In this document: in pieces, positions 16,443 to 25,498 of the stretch
Layout: the number at the start of each line of letters is the position of its first letter
Numbering within the stretch: position 1 is the first letter of the stretch
Assembly (NCBI RefSeq): GCF_002795405.1
Contig: NZ_PHGZ01000013.1
Coordinates: 225,988 to 289,987, forward strand
Source of the DNA: Caviibacterium pharyngocola
Lineage (GTDB): Bacteria; Pseudomonadota; Gammaproteobacteria; Enterobacterales; Pasteurellaceae
Length of the DNA stretch: 64,000 nucleotides
Direction: 5' to 3'
Made by a program: the position numbers and the translations under genes
The notes under the pieces: generated by a model
The model's input: only the letters and a program-made list of their open reading frames with translations
Databases searched by the model: none
Told to the model about the DNA's origin: nothing

Positions 16443-17855
16443 ATGTCGTTAAAAACCAGTAATCTTGCATTTAAAGTTCGCGTTGACGAGCAAATTCACA
16501 ATGACATTATGCGTAAAGCCATTGTAATGGCGCAAGAACGTATCGGCACGAATCGGCAAAAAATGGTGGACGAGTTAGGTCATTGGGAAGAATGGCGTGA
16601 TTCGGCAAAACAAATTCGTAATCACGTTTTGGCGAATTTAGATGCCTATCTTTATCAATTAAGTGAAAAAGTGACGGAAAACGGCGGCAAAGTCTTTTTT
16701 GCCGAAACCGCGGAACAGGCGACGGAATATATTCGCAAAGTTGCTTTAGAAAAGAACGCGAAAAAAATTGTAAAATCCAAATCAATGGTGACCGAAGAAA
16801 TCGGGATGAATCACGTTTTAGAAGCGGAAGGCATTCAAGTGGTTGAAACGGATTTGGGCGAATATATTTTACAAGTGGCGGGCGATAAACCATCTCATAT
16901 CGTGGTGCCGGCGATTCATAAAGATCGTTACCAAATTCGCAAAGTATTACACGAAAAACTCGGTTATGACGGGCCGGAAACGCCGGAAGCGATGACGTTG
17001 TTTATTCGGCAAAAAATTCGTCAGGATTTTTTAGAAGCGGATATCGGCATTAGCGGCTGTAATTTCGCCGTACCGGAAACCGGCAGCATTTGTTTGGTGA
17101 CCAACGAAGGGAATTTACGTTTAGCCACAACCGTACCGAAAACCCACATCGCCGTAATGGGAATGGAGCGCATTGCACCTACATTTGAAGAAGTGGACGT
17201 GCTTATCACAATGCTAGCACGTAGTGCGGTCGGCGCGAAATTGACCGGTTATAATACTTGGCTAACCGGTCCGCGTGTAGAAGGTGAAACGGACGGGCCG
17301 GAAGAATTCCATTTAGTGATTGTAGATAACGGTCGCTCGAAAATTTTGCAAAGCGAATTTCAGGAAGTGTTGCGTTGTATCCGTTGTGGCGCTTGCCTTA
17401 ATACTTGTCCGGCATATCGTCAAATCGGTGGTCACGGCTACGGTTCTATTTATCCGGGTCCGATCGGATCGGTGATTTCACCGTTATTAGGCGGTTATGA
17501 GGAATTTAAAGAATTACCTTACGCCTGTTCGTTATGTACGGCGTGTAACTCCGTTTGTCCGGTAAAAATTCCGTTGGCGCAACTTATTTTAAAACATCGC
17601 GAGCATATCGCCCAAAACGGAATGACGCCGACTGCCGAGCGCTTATCGATTTTCGGTTTTAATTTTGCCAACTCTCATCCGAATTTATGGAAAGTCGGGG
17701 TGAATATCGGTGCGAAAGTCGCGGGTAAACTGATCAAAAACGGCAAAGCGCCAGTGCAAATCGGCGCCTTGGCGGAATGGACGAAAGCGCGCGATTTACC
17801 TCAAGCGGAAGGACAAAGCTTTAGAGAATGGTTTAATAACAGAGGTGATAAATAA
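16443..17855 (+). CDS. lutB: L-lactate oxidation iron-sulfur protein LutB
   Basis: 470 residues. An N-terminal LUD domain (VKSKSMVTEEIGMNHVLE) is followed by a ferredoxin-like segment with two 4Fe-4S motifs, CIRCGACLNTCP and CSLCTACNSVCP, at about residues 312-370, then a C-terminal helical region. It overlaps lutC by one base. Expected to be the electron-transferring core of the LutABC complex, at the cytoplasmic side of the membrane. Confidence 0.95.
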   Translation: MSLKTSNLAFKVRVDEQIHNDIMRKAIVMAQERIGTNRQKMVDELGHWEEWRDSAKQIRNHVLANLDAYLYQLSEKVTENGGKVFFAETAEQATEYIRKVALEKNAKKIVKSKSMVTEEIGMNHVLEAEGIQVVETDLGEYILQVAGDKPSHIVVPAIHKDRYQIRKVLHEKLGYDGPETPEAMTLFIRQKIRQDFLEADIGISGCNFAVPETGSICLVTNEGNLRLATTVPKTHIAVMGMERIAPTFEEVDVLITMLARSAVGAKLTGYNTWLTGPRVEGETDGPEEFHLVIVDNGRSKILQSEFQEVLRCIRCGACLNTCPAYRQIGGHGYGSIYPGPIGSVISPLLGGYEEFKELPYACSLCTACNSVCPVKIPLAQLILKHREHIAQNGMTPTAERLSIFGFNFANSHPNLWKVGVNIGAKVAGKLIKNGKAPVQIGALAEWTKARDLPQAEGQSFREWFNNRGDK

Positions 17856-18553
17856 TGGACGTACAAAACAGAGAAAATTTTCTGGATAAATTGGCGCAGA
17901 AAATGGGCAGAGCCCGTCGTTTAACGCCTGATCCGTTGCCGCCTCGTTTGAATGATTATCCCACTACGCGTTTGACCGATTTAAGCTTGGCGCAACGTTG
18001 TCAGGAATTTGTCGATTTTGCCAAAGTAATGGCGGTCGATGTGATTGAAACAAAGGAAGCGGATATTCAGCAAGCCGTTCTCGCCGCGTGCGAAAAATAC
18101 GGCGGCGGAAAGATTGTGCTGAATAATGATGCGCGTTTGGAAGCATTGGGTATTACGTCGGTTGTGCGCAATCATTACGATAGCTATATTTGGGATAGCG
18201 AAAAGTGCGGTGAAAATTTAGCGAGATCCGAACAAGCGAATATCGGTATCGTTTATGCCGAATACGGCTTGGCGGAATCCGGCGGGATCGTACTTTTCTC
18301 CGACAAAGACAAAGGTCGCGCGGTCAGTTTATTGCCGGAAAAATCTATCGTTGTGGTTAGAAAAAGTACCGTATTGCCGCGTGTGGCGCAATTAGCGAGT
18401 ATTCTGCACAAAAAAGCGCAAGCGGGTGAAAGAATGCCTTCTTGTATTAACATTATCTCCGGTCCAAGTTCGACGGCGGATATTGAATTGGTGAAAGTCG
18501 TCGGCGTACACGGTCCGACAACAAAAGTTTATATCGTCATTGATGATTTATAA
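17855..18553 (+). CDS. lutC: L-lactate oxidation protein LutC
   Basis: 232 residues with a single LUD domain (IGIVYAEYGLAESGGIVLFS; the end GPSSTADIELVKVVGVHGP is strongly conserved in LutC proteins). Third subunit of the lactate oxidation complex. The ATG overlaps the TAA of lutB by one base. An uptake signal is embedded at 18203-18211, encoding part of EKCGE. A strong terminator follows. Confidence 0.95.
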   Translation: MDVQNRENFLDKLAQKMGRARRLTPDPLPPRLNDYPTTRLTDLSLAQRCQEFVDFAKVMAVDVIETKEADIQQAVLAACEKYGGGKIVLNNDARLEALGITSVVRNHYDSYIWDSEKCGENLARSEQANIGIVYAEYGLAESGGIVLFSDKDKGRAVSLLPEKSIVVVRKSTVLPRVAQLASILHKKAQAGERMPSCINIISGPSSTADIELVKVVGVHGPTTKVYIVIDDL

Positions 18554-18570
18554 CATCCGCTTAAATAAAA

Positions 18571-18600
18571 GATCCGAGGCGTATAACCTCGGATTTTTTT
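18571..18600 (+). terminator. Terminator of the lactate operon
   Basis: ATCCGAGG / CCTCGGAT stem with a CGTATAA loop and a run of T. Confidence 0.92.
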
Positions 18601-18622
18601 ATATTTCATTCGCTCTAATGCG

Positions 18623-19684
18623 TTATTGCGCCGATTTATTGGTTAAACCGATATAAAGACAGAAAATAAAGCCTAAAGCTAAGGCATAAGGGGTAAATTG
18701 CGTAATACCGTTGCCGGATGCCGCCAACGCGAAATTATGCGCACCAGCTGCGCCGAGTAACATCCCTAAAATAAATAACGCCGAATCGTTATTTCCCTCG
18801 CCAAGGTGAACTAATTGTTTGCCCGGACAACCTCCGCCCAAGGAAAAACAAAGTCCGCACAATGCCATACCTAAGAAATTCCATAGGTACTGGTTATGGG
18901 CGATAGGTTGTTTTTCAAAGCCTAAGTGGAATTGTCCGAGCACCAAATTGGTTAATCCGGCAAATACCACCAAAGCGATGACGCCGTTTAATAAATGATA
19001 GTCGCGGAATAACACGACATTTCGAAAAGCGCCGATAGAACAAAAACGCGATTTTTGCATTAACACGCCGAGGAATAATCCCGCTCCAAGCGATAGCCAA
19101 AGATTGGCGTGTTGTGCTGCCGGACCTTTTTCTGAGAAGAAAATCGCAAGATTTTCACCGAAGCTGAATTTTGTAATTAAAAAGAGGAAAAGAACCAGCG
19201 TGAAAAGGATCGGAACAAGACCGGAAGCCGTGCTTTGTTCGCGAGATTTGCCGAGGGAAAAGCCGCGATTAACAAAAAAGATCCCGCCCAACACACCGAC
19301 AAATAATCCGACGATACCGGCGATTGCCGTTAAGTCTCCACCGCCTAAGCGCAAATAGGCGCGCCAAGGGCAACCTAAAAATGTGAGTGCACCGATCATC
19401 GCAAAGAAACCGAGCACGATACGCGTAATCGGCGCAGAACCACCGCGCGGTTTAAATTCTTTGGCAAATAAGGCGCTGACTAACGCACCAAAAACCAAAC
19501 CGATGAGTTCGGGTCGAATATATTGAAGAGGAGCTGCGCGATGTAAGCCTAATGCACCGGAAGTGTCGCGTAAAAAACAGGCTGCGCAGAAGCCCATATT
19601 GCCGGGATTGCCGTTGTAGGTTAGAAGTGGAGCAATGATACCAAGTGCAGCACCTGCAACCACAGGCCAAGTAAATATTTTCAT
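18623..19684 (-). CDS. yedE: YedE-like putative selenium transporter
   Basis: 353-residue membrane protein of the YeeE/YedE (DUF395) family with about ten hydrophobic helices. Family cysteine motifs are present: GFCAACFLRD, FLGCPWRAYLRLGGGD, KSRFCSIGAFRNV and GGGCPGKQLVHLGEG. The selenium role is inferred from comparative genomics of the family, where yedE usually neighbours yedF; no yedF is next to it here. Transcribed away from the tRNA genes, with no partner in an operon. Confidence 0.88.
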   Translation of the reverse strand: MKIFTWPVVAGAALGIIAPLLTYNGNPGNMGFCAACFLRDTSGALGLHRAAPLQYIRPELIGLVFGALVSALFAKEFKPRGGSAPITRIVLGFFAMIGALTFLGCPWRAYLRLGGGDLTAIAGIVGLFVGVLGGIFFVNRGFSLGKSREQSTASGLVPILFTLVLFLFLITKFSFGENLAIFFSEKGPAAQHANLWLSLGAGLFLGVLMQKSRFCSIGAFRNVVLFRDYHLLNGVIALVVFAGLTNLVLGQFHLGFEKQPIAHNQYLWNFLGMALCGLCFSLGGGCPGKQLVHLGEGNNDSALFILGMLLGAAGAHNFALAASGNGITQFTPYALALGFIFCLYIGLTNKSAQ

Positions 19685-19769
19685 AATCGGACCTTTGTGA
19701 TATCAAGAATTAAAGACAAATTGTGAGTGTTTTTAAGAACTAAAAAACAGAAGGAATTATAAAACAAAA

Positions 19770-19790
19770 AAGCACCGAAAAAAGGTGCTT
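19770..19790 (-). terminator. Terminator of the tRNA-Asp transcript
   Basis: Read on the minus strand: AAGCACC, a TTTTTTC loop, then GGTGCTT followed by TTTTGTTTTA. It lies just after the second tRNA. Confidence 0.85.
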
Positions 19791-19821
19791 CTAACAAATC
19801 TTTGAACTTTATCAAAAAAAT

Positions 19822-19898
19822 TGGCGGAACGGACGGGACTCGAACCCGCGACCCCCTGCGTGACAGGCAGGTATTCTAACCAGCTGAACTACCGCTCC
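19822..19898 (-). tRNA. tRNA-Asp (anticodon GTC), copy 2
   Basis: 77 bases including an encoded CCA. Acceptor GGAGCGG pairs with CCGTTCC, the D-loop has AGCTGGTTAGA, the anticodon loop CTGTCAC carries GTC, and the T-arm has GGTTCGAGTCC. It lies 20 bases after copy 1 in the same transcript. Confidence 0.98.
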
Positions 19899-19918
19899 GT
19901 TAATAAGGAGTTAAAAAT

Positions 19919-19995
19919 TGGCGGAATGGACGGGACTCGAACCCGCGACCCCCTGCGTGACAGGCAGGTATTCTAACCAGCTGAACTACCACTCC
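19919..19995 (-). tRNA. tRNA-Asp (anticodon GTC), copy 1
   Basis: 77 bases including CCA, nearly identical to the other copy. A C-to-T change at position 5 of the acceptor stem is compensated by G-to-A on the opposite strand (GGAGTGG with CCATTCC), so the stem still pairs. Downstream of dnaQ on the same strand; co-transcription is possible. Confidence 0.98.
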
Positions 19996-20082
19996 GCACA
20001 GGTGGAATGCATAATAATCGCGAATGTTATCTTCGTCAAGGGATTTTTCCGCATTATTGTTCGGTTGATTAATCAATGAACG

Positions 20083-20844
20083 CTAATGCACGGTTTCCGC
20101 TTGGGGTTGTTTATCCCACAGGCAATTATCTTTGCTTTTTTTATTAATTAATTTCAAATAATCAAGGTGCGCTTGCCATTCTTCATCGCTGGGTTTTAAC
20201 ACTTTTAATTCTTGCGAAATAACCACCGCACTTTGTACGCTCGAAAACATTTCTTGTGGAATAATCTCAGGTTCGCTGTCATCAAAGAGACTAGTTTGCC
20301 CGCCGGTCATCGCAAGATAAACGTCGCCTAAAATCTCCGCATCCAGTAACGCGCCGTGCAACGTTCGTTTACTGTTATCGATATGCAAACGATCACACAG
20401 TGCGTCTAAGCTATTACGCTTGCCGGGATACATTTGCCGCGCCATTTGTAACGTATCGGTCACTAAACAGATTTCATCGGTCTTCACATTAATATGATGT
20501 TTTCTGAATTCATAATCCATAAAACCGACGTCGAAGGGCGCATTATGGATCAGCAGCTCGGCACCTTTAATGAACTCGATAAATTCATCCGCAACGGCGG
20601 CGAAACTCGGTTTATCCGCCAACATTTCATCCGTAATGCCGTGCACTTTAATCGCATCGGGATCAACGGCGCGATCCGGTTTAATATAAAGGTGCAATTT
20701 GCGTCCCGTGTAACGGCGGTTAATCATTTCGACCGCGCCGATTTCGATAATACAATGTCCTTCATAATGAGCGCCGAACTGGTTCATCCCTGTGGTTTCC
20801 GTATCCAGTATGATTTGGCGATTAGTGTTTATTTCGATAGTCAT
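20083..20844 (-). CDS. dnaQ: DNA polymerase III epsilon subunit (3'-5' proofreading exonuclease)
   Basis: 253 residues. The DEDDh exonuclease motifs are complete: Exo[10 protein letters not shown] (residues 12-20), Exo[15 protein letters not shown], Exo[19 protein letters not shown]-terminal to the nuclease, QTSLF matches a beta-clamp-binding motif, followed by the flexible region that binds the alpha subunit. Divergent from rnhA, the arrangement found in E. coli and H. influenzae. An uptake signal sits in the coding sequence at 20225-20233. Confidence 0.96.
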   Translation of the reverse strand: MTIEINTNRQIILDTETTGMNQFGAHYEGHCIIEIGAVEMINRRYTGRKLHLYIKPDRAVDPDAIKVHGITDEMLADKPSFAAVADEFIEFIKGAELLIHNAPFDVGFMDYEFRKHHINVKTDEICLVTDTLQMARQMYPGKRNSLDALCDRLHIDNSKRTLHGALLDAEILGDVYLAMTGGQTSLFDDSEPEIIPQEMFSSVQSAVVISQELKVLKPSDEEWQAHLDYLKLINKKSKDNCLWDKQPQAETVH

Positions 20845-20924
20845 TTTGTTTTGCTATATATTCGAATGGTTTTAAGGTATTATCGCCTCATTTAAAGAAA
20901 ATGAGTAGCGTTAATTCATTGATT

Positions 20925-21395
20925 ATGCAAAAACAGATTGAAATTTTTACCGATGGCTCCTGTTTGGGCAATCCGGGGGCGGGTGGGATCGGCGCGGTAT
21001 TGCGTTATAAATCGCACGAAAAACGGCTTTCCAAAGGCTATAAATTGACCACTAATAACCGAATGGAATTACTTGCGGTGATTGAAGCGCTGAATTGCTT
21101 GAAAGAACCTTGTGCGGTGGCGTTGTACAGCGATAGCCAATATATGCAAGACGGGATTACCAAATGGATTTTTAACTGGAAGAAAAACGCGTGGAAAACC
21201 AGTGCGGGCAAACCGGTGAAAAACCAAGATCTATGGGTTCGCCTTGATGAAGCGGTGCAAAAACATCAAATTTGCTGGCATTGGGTAAAAGGGCATAGCG
21301 GACATCCGGAAAATGAAATTTGCGATCAACTGGCAAAACAAGGCGCCGAAAGTCCGAATTTAGAAGATACCGGCTATCAACCGGAAACGAAATAA
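20925..21395 (+). CDS. rnhA: Ribonuclease HI
   Basis: Removes RNA from RNA-DNA hybrids in the cytoplasm. With the start at 20925 it has 156 residues and begins [18 protein letters not shown], matching the family start; an upstream in-frame ATG at 20901 would add eight residues, has a weak AAAG and is less likely. Catalytic acids: D in [12 protein letters not shown] in [14 protein letters not shown] in LYSDSQYM, and D in NEICDQLAK. Divergent from dnaQ across a short shared promoter region. Confidence 0.95.
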   Translation: MQKQIEIFTDGSCLGNPGAGGIGAVLRYKSHEKRLSKGYKLTTNNRMELLAVIEALNCLKEPCAVALYSDSQYMQDGITKWIFNWKKNAWKTSAGKPVKNQDLWVRLDEAVQKHQICWHWVKGHSGHPENEICDQLAKQGAESPNLEDTGYQPETK

Positions 21396-21463
21396 ATCTT
21401 GATGCGAGAAAAAGAAGTAGGTTGTAGTAAACACTATCTTAGTTTTTATGCCCGAATTTCTCA

Positions 21464-21487
21464 TTTTTGCGATCAAGATCGTAAAAA
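21464..21487 (+). promoter_or_regulatory. CRP-S (Sxy-dependent competence) site upstream of two tiny genes
   Basis: TTTTTGCGA-TCAAGA-TCGTAAAAA fits the CRP-S pattern TGCGA-N6-TCGCA with T- and A-rich flanks; the only core mismatch is TCGTA for TCGCA. It closely resembles the site before pilA in this window (48394-48409). It lies about 110 bases before the 68-residue gene at 21596. Confidence 0.65.
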
Positions 21488-21595
21488 GAGCGGTAATTTT
21501 TTGTCTTAGTTTTTGAAATCAGTAACAATAATCATAGCGCCGAAATTCGGTTCGGAAGATTAAATTTTTATACGGCTCAAATAGGAAATGTTATT

Positions 21596-21802
21596 ATGAT
21601 AAAGAAAAAGCGAAAACCTTTTTTGAATAGTAAGCAAAAAGATGTTTCGACAAATTTTTTCGTTGGAATGGCGGTTACCACTTGCGTGAGTTTCTTTGCC
21701 GGTTTGACAGGGCACGCAGAAATCACAACGGAAGAATTGGTATTGCTGTTTATGACAACGATAATTGCTTTAGTTTACTCAATCTTATTAGTGGGAGATT
21801 AA
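21596..21802 (+). CDS. Small membrane protein of unknown function, possible competence-regulon member
   Basis: 68 residues, not recognised. A basic N-terminus (IKKKRKPFLNSKQKD) precedes two predicted membrane helices, FFVGMAVTTCVSFFAGL and ELVLLFMTTIIALVYSILLV, joined by a short acidic loop (GHAEITTEE). AGGAAA lies before the ATG. It is the first open frame behind a CRP-S-like site and is followed after two bases by a 25-codon gene, suggesting a two-gene operon. The topology resembles small membrane partner proteins; a specific role cannot be assigned. Confidence 0.65.
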   Translation: MIKKKRKPFLNSKQKDVSTNFFVGMAVTTCVSFFAGLTGHAEITTEELVLLFMTTIIALVYSILLVGD

Positions 21803-21804
21803 TT

Positions 21805-21882
21805 ATGTCGGCACTTTCAATCGGATTAATCGTATTTATAATTCTAGGCGGGATTTTTGTTTATTATGTAAGAACGCACTGA
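21805..21882 (+). CDS. 25-residue single-helix membrane peptide
   Basis: Begins MSALSIGLIVFIILGG and ends YYVRTH: one transmembrane helix with a basic end. GGGAG lies 8 bases before the ATG, a strong ribosome-binding site for such a short frame. It begins two bases after the stop of the 68-residue gene. Likely co-expressed with it; function unknown. Confidence 0.5.
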   Translation: MSALSIGLIVFIILGGIFVYYVRTH

Positions 21883-22085
21883 ACGCTATTGACGTTCCGC
21901 TAGGCTTGCAATTTTCCCATAGAACGTATTTCAAACATTCCATATAAAATATTCCCATTTTAATAAGTTAAATCGATCATAAATCCGCTTTACAAGTAAA
22001 ATTCGGTAGGAGCGGAACAATGCGCCCGCCCTAGTAAAATCAAATTGTTATTTGAATAACATCCTTTCTTTTCACGCATAATACA

Positions 22086-23288
22086 TTAAGGCAAGCGTGC
22101 AATCACTGCATAACCTTGGCGGGCGCCTTCGATTCGGTAATCGGTATCGGCGCAGATAAATGCCGATTCGCCTTGTTTTAAGCAAAGTGCGGTGGAATTC
22201 GTCGAAATTTTTAGTTCGCCATCCATTACCAATAAAATTTCCGCATTTGCGGCGTGAAGTTGCGCGGATTCCGCCGGTTCATATTGAATATGGGTTAAGG
22301 CGAAATCTTTTGCCGGCGTCGGATAAGTGAAGATTTTGCGATTTTCGGCGGACGGAATAATTTCCGGCACGATTTCGCGGCAATCGATGATTTTTAATAA
22401 TTCCGGAATATCCACATATTTCGGCGTTAATCCGCCGCGTACAACGTTGTCGGAACACGCCATCAATTCGATATTTTGCCCGCGTAAATAGGCGTGAGGA
22501 ATACCAGCGTCTTGATAAATTCCTTTGCCTTCTTTAATGTTGACGATATTGAATAAATAAAAACAAATTAATCCCGCATCCAATTTTTCCGCTGAAATTT
22601 GCATTGCGTCCAAGGTGTAAAGCACCCAATAATCCGGATTATTTAAGGATAATTGCTGATTTTTATACCGCACTTGATTTGCTTCGACAATCGGCATTAA
22701 CCACGCGGAAAGTTGCGCTTGGTCGGCTTGCATAATATCGGCGTAAAAGGCGTGCGGATCTTGGGTTTGTAATTTTTCCGCCAAGGTATGTAACGACGGG
22801 CGCGCTTGCAAATCGGCGAGAATATCCGCTTTGGCTTTAAACCCGTGCAATAGCCAGAAATCGGATAGCGCAATCATCATTTCCGGTTTGTGGTTGTTGT
22901 CTTTATATGTGCGTTTGCTGTCTTTTAAATCGATTCCTTCGGCATTTTCACGGGCGAAACCTTGTTCCGCTTGTTGTTTTGTCGGGTGCAACTGAATGGA
23001 AAGCGGTTGTTTGACATCAAGAATTTTCAGCAAATAAGGTAATTCCGTGCCGAAAACCGCGCGACTTTCATCGCCAAGTGCGGTGGGATTTTGCGCTAAA
23101 AATGCATTTAACGGTTGTTGCGTATCATTGATTTCCAGCATTGAAGGTGCGGAGCTGTGTGCGCCTAGCCACCATTCCGCATAATGTTGATTCGGTTGTT
23201 TTTCAATGCCGAGTAAATCCGGCAGATAATCTTCACCGCCCCAGACATAATGCTGTAAGCAGCCGTTGAGTTTATAAATTCGTTTCAT
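22086..23288 (-). CDS. manA: Mannose-6-phosphate isomerase, class I
   Basis: 400 residues. Converts mannose 6-phosphate to fructose 6-phosphate, the step after uptake by the mannose PTS encoded just upstream. Zinc-site motifs: SIQLHPTK (Gln and His), NHKPEMMIAL (Glu) and GIPHAYLRG (His). The beta-sandwich C-terminus has AEILLVMDGELKI. Last gene of the leftward manXYZ cluster. Three uptake signals lie within it (22185, 22667, 23076). Confidence 0.95.
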   Translation of the reverse strand: MKRIYKLNGCLQHYVWGGEDYLPDLLGIEKQPNQHYAEWWLGAHSSAPSMLEINDTQQPLNAFLAQNPTALGDESRAVFGTELPYLLKILDVKQPLSIQLHPTKQQAEQGFARENAEGIDLKDSKRTYKDNNHKPEMMIALSDFWLLHGFKAKADILADLQARPSLHTLAEKLQTQDPHAFYADIMQADQAQLSAWLMPIVEANQVRYKNQQLSLNNPDYWVLYTLDAMQISAEKLDAGLICFYLFNIVNIKEGKGIYQDAGIPHAYLRGQNIELMACSDNVVRGGLTPKYVDIPELLKIIDCREIVPEIIPSAENRKIFTYPTPAKDFALTHIQYEPAESAQLHAANAEILLVMDGELKISTNSTALCLKQGESAFICADTDYRIEGARQGYAVIARLP

Positions 23289-23311
23289 TTTTTTCCTCTA
23301 AATCAATTATT

Positions 23312-23767
23312 TTATTTTTTATAGCCGCCGAAAAACGCCACGACGCTTTCTTGATCCTGTGGATTTTGTAGCGGTGCGATCAAGCGTTTTCCGTTTTTGA
23401 GATCGATAACTAAAATATGATTATCGGCAAGATTCAGCGCGTCGATTTTTTCATATTGAATAAAAATATTTTCGTAGAAAAATCCCGTTTCTTTTAAAAT
23501 GAGTTCAGGTGAGCGAATAAACGCCATATAGAGACTGAGAATAATCGCGGTAGCCAATAAATAAAGCGTAATCGGGCTAATATTGGCGTAAGTTTGATAT
23601 AGGATAATAATGATTAAACCGATAAAAATCAGCGCATCGATTTTTGCGCGTTTTTTTAACCGCACTTTTAATTTTGTTTTTCCTTTTAATTTGTCCATTC
23701 CGAATTGATCATAAAAAGCATAAAGAAAAAACAGAGCAATACCGATAAGAAGTAGTGTATCAACCAT
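23312..23767 (-). CDS. yobD: DUF986 (YobD-like) membrane protein
   Basis: 151 residues with three predicted membrane helices (LLLIGIALFFLYAFYDQFGM, ALIFIGLIIIILYQTYA, TLYLLATAIILSLYMAFI) and a soluble C-terminal domain (YEKIDALNLADNHILVIDLK). It matches the DUF986 family found next to manXYZ in enterobacteria. Position between manZ and manA supports a link to sugar transport. Biochemical function unknown. An uptake signal lies at 23659-23667. Confidence 0.85.
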   Translation of the reverse strand: MVDTLLLIGIALFFLYAFYDQFGMDKLKGKTKLKVRLKKRAKIDALIFIGLIIIILYQTYANISPITLYLLATAIILSLYMAFIRSPELILKETGFFYENIFIQYEKIDALNLADNHILVIDLKNGKRLIAPLQNPQDQESVVAFFGGYKK

Positions 23768-23836
23768 AGTTCATATCTATTATTTAAGCGAAAAAAGGTG
23801 GGCAAGCGCCCACCCGAAGATGAAGAGAATTATAGC

Positions 23837-24673
23837 TTAGGCAAGGATACCTGTCCACGCGCCGAGAATACCGATCACGAAAATACCGACGATAATCATC
23901 AACGCATTAACACGGTTACGCAACAACCACATACAAGCAAAGGTAAAGACAAGCGGTAATAAGCCGGGCATTAAGCTGTCTAAAATGCTTTGTACTGTGG
24001 TGGTTTCGACCGTACCGTCTTGCTTTTCAATTACGGAAACTACTAGCGGCACGTTGATACTTGTCCATTTTTGCACCAGTGCGCCCATAATGAACAAACC
24101 GAGAATCGATGCGCCTTCGGTTAATTTTTGTAATAAACCGCCGCTCATATCTTGAACGACGTTTAAGCCTTTTTTATAGCCGTAAGTCACGCCGTAATAA
24201 CGGGTTGCCAAACGCACTAAGTTAAATAATACGAAGAATAGAAGCGGACCTAAGATACTTCCGCTAAGCGCAAGACCCGCACCCAACGCGGCAAAAACCG
24301 GACGTGCCGTACCCCAATAAATCGGGTCGCCCACACCTGCCAACGGGCCCATAAGACCGACTTTGATACCATTGATTGCCGCATCGTCGATTTCTTTACC
24401 GTTAGCACGCTCTTCTTCCATTGCGATAGTCACGCCCAAGACCGGCGCGGCAACGAAAGGTTGTGTATTGAAGAATTCCAAATGGCGTTTAATCGCGTCT
24501 TTACGTTCTTGCGAATTCGGATCCGGATATAAACGTTTGATGACCGGCACCATAGCATAAGCGAAACCTAAGGCTTGCATCCGTTCGAAGTTCCAAGATC
24601 CTTGGAAAAGGTTAGAACGCAAAACCACTGCATTTAAATCACTTTGCGTGACTTTTTTAATTTCTGTTGTCAT
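23837..24673 (-). CDS. manZ: PTS mannose transporter, IID component
   Basis: 278 residues. With ManY it forms the membrane channel of the mannose phosphotransferase system. Signature GSWNFERMQALGFAYAM at the start and GPLAGVGDPIYWGTARPV in the middle; the C-terminus is one hydrophobic hairpin (MWLLRNRVNALMIIVGIFVI). Thirteen bases separate it from manY. Confidence 0.96.
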   Translation of the reverse strand: MTTEIKKVTQSDLNAVVLRSNLFQGSWNFERMQALGFAYAMVPVIKRLYPDPNSQERKDAIKRHLEFFNTQPFVAAPVLGVTIAMEEERANGKEIDDAAINGIKVGLMGPLAGVGDPIYWGTARPVFAALGAGLALSGSILGPLLFFVLFNLVRLATRYYGVTYGYKKGLNVVQDMSGGLLQKLTEGASILGLFIMGALVQKWTSINVPLVVSVIEKQDGTVETTTVQSILDSLMPGLLPLVFTFACMWLLRNRVNALMIIVGIFVIGILGAWTGILA

Positions 24674-24686
24674 CTTATTATTCCTA

Positions 24687-25487
24687 TTAATCTAATCTGT
24701 TATCAAGGTCATTATTGCTTTGCGCAACCACTTGCACCACTTTGCTTTGATTGTATTTAGGGTGAACTTGGATATAAATCGCCGCCATAATCGCGCCTAA
24801 TACGCCCAATGCGACAAGGTTGAAATCCGTGAACGCCGCGATAACGAAACCGGCATAGAAAAACGGCATTAAGTGACCGGCGCGCATCATATTGATAACC
24901 ATTGCGTAACCGACCACGGCGATAATACCGCCGGCGATTTTAAGACCTGTCGTAACCACTTCAGGAATCGCGTTTAACATTGATTGCACGACGTCGGTTC
25001 CCGCTGTCAACGCAACGACAAGGGCTGGAATCGCGATACGCATCGCTTGTAATAATAAGGCGCTGCAGTGGATCCAATCCAAACGGTTTAAATTACCGTC
25101 TTGAATGGATTTATCCGCCGCGTGTTGGAAACCGACGGTAATCGCACGCACCACATAAGTTAATACTTGACCTGCTGCTGCAAGCGGAATGGCGATCGCG
25201 ATACCGGTGGTAATTTCTTGTCCGCCGACGATAACCAAAATGGTCGAAATCACGGAGGCTAACGCTGCATCCGGCGCCAATGCCGCACCGATATTCATCC
25301 AACCGAGGGCTAATAATTCCAAAGAACCGCCGACGATAATGCCGGTTTTAATATCGCCCAAAACCAGACCGATTAAGGTACAAGCGATTAACGGACGGTG
25401 AGTTTGAAACTCGTCAAGAATAGAACCCATACCGGAAATACAGGCGACAATAAATACAAGCACGACTTGTAATGTTGAAATTTCCAT
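24687..25487 (-). CDS. manY: PTS mannose transporter, IIC component
   Basis: 266 residues, polytopic. GLVLGDIKTGIIVGGSLELL and NIGAALAPDAALASVISTIL are typical of the mannose/sorbose IIC family. Forms the translocation unit with ManZ. Short spacing to manX (11 bases) and manZ (13 bases) shows a single operon. Confidence 0.96.
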   Translation of the reverse strand: MEISTLQVVLVFIVACISGMGSILDEFQTHRPLIACTLIGLVLGDIKTGIIVGGSLELLALGWMNIGAALAPDAALASVISTILVIVGGQEITTGIAIAIPLAAAGQVLTYVVRAITVGFQHAADKSIQDGNLNRLDWIHCSALLLQAMRIAIPALVVALTAGTDVVQSMLNAIPEVVTTGLKIAGGIIAVVGYAMVINMMRAGHLMPFFYAGFVIAAFTDFNLVALGVLGAIMAAIYIQVHPKYNQSKVVQVVAQSNNDLDNRLD

Positions 25488-25498
25488 AATAAAAATCC

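Noticed and set aside
19822..19995. Tandem tRNA-Asp copies as an attachment site
   Set aside because: Both are complete genes with compensated stems, and no integrase or island borders them.
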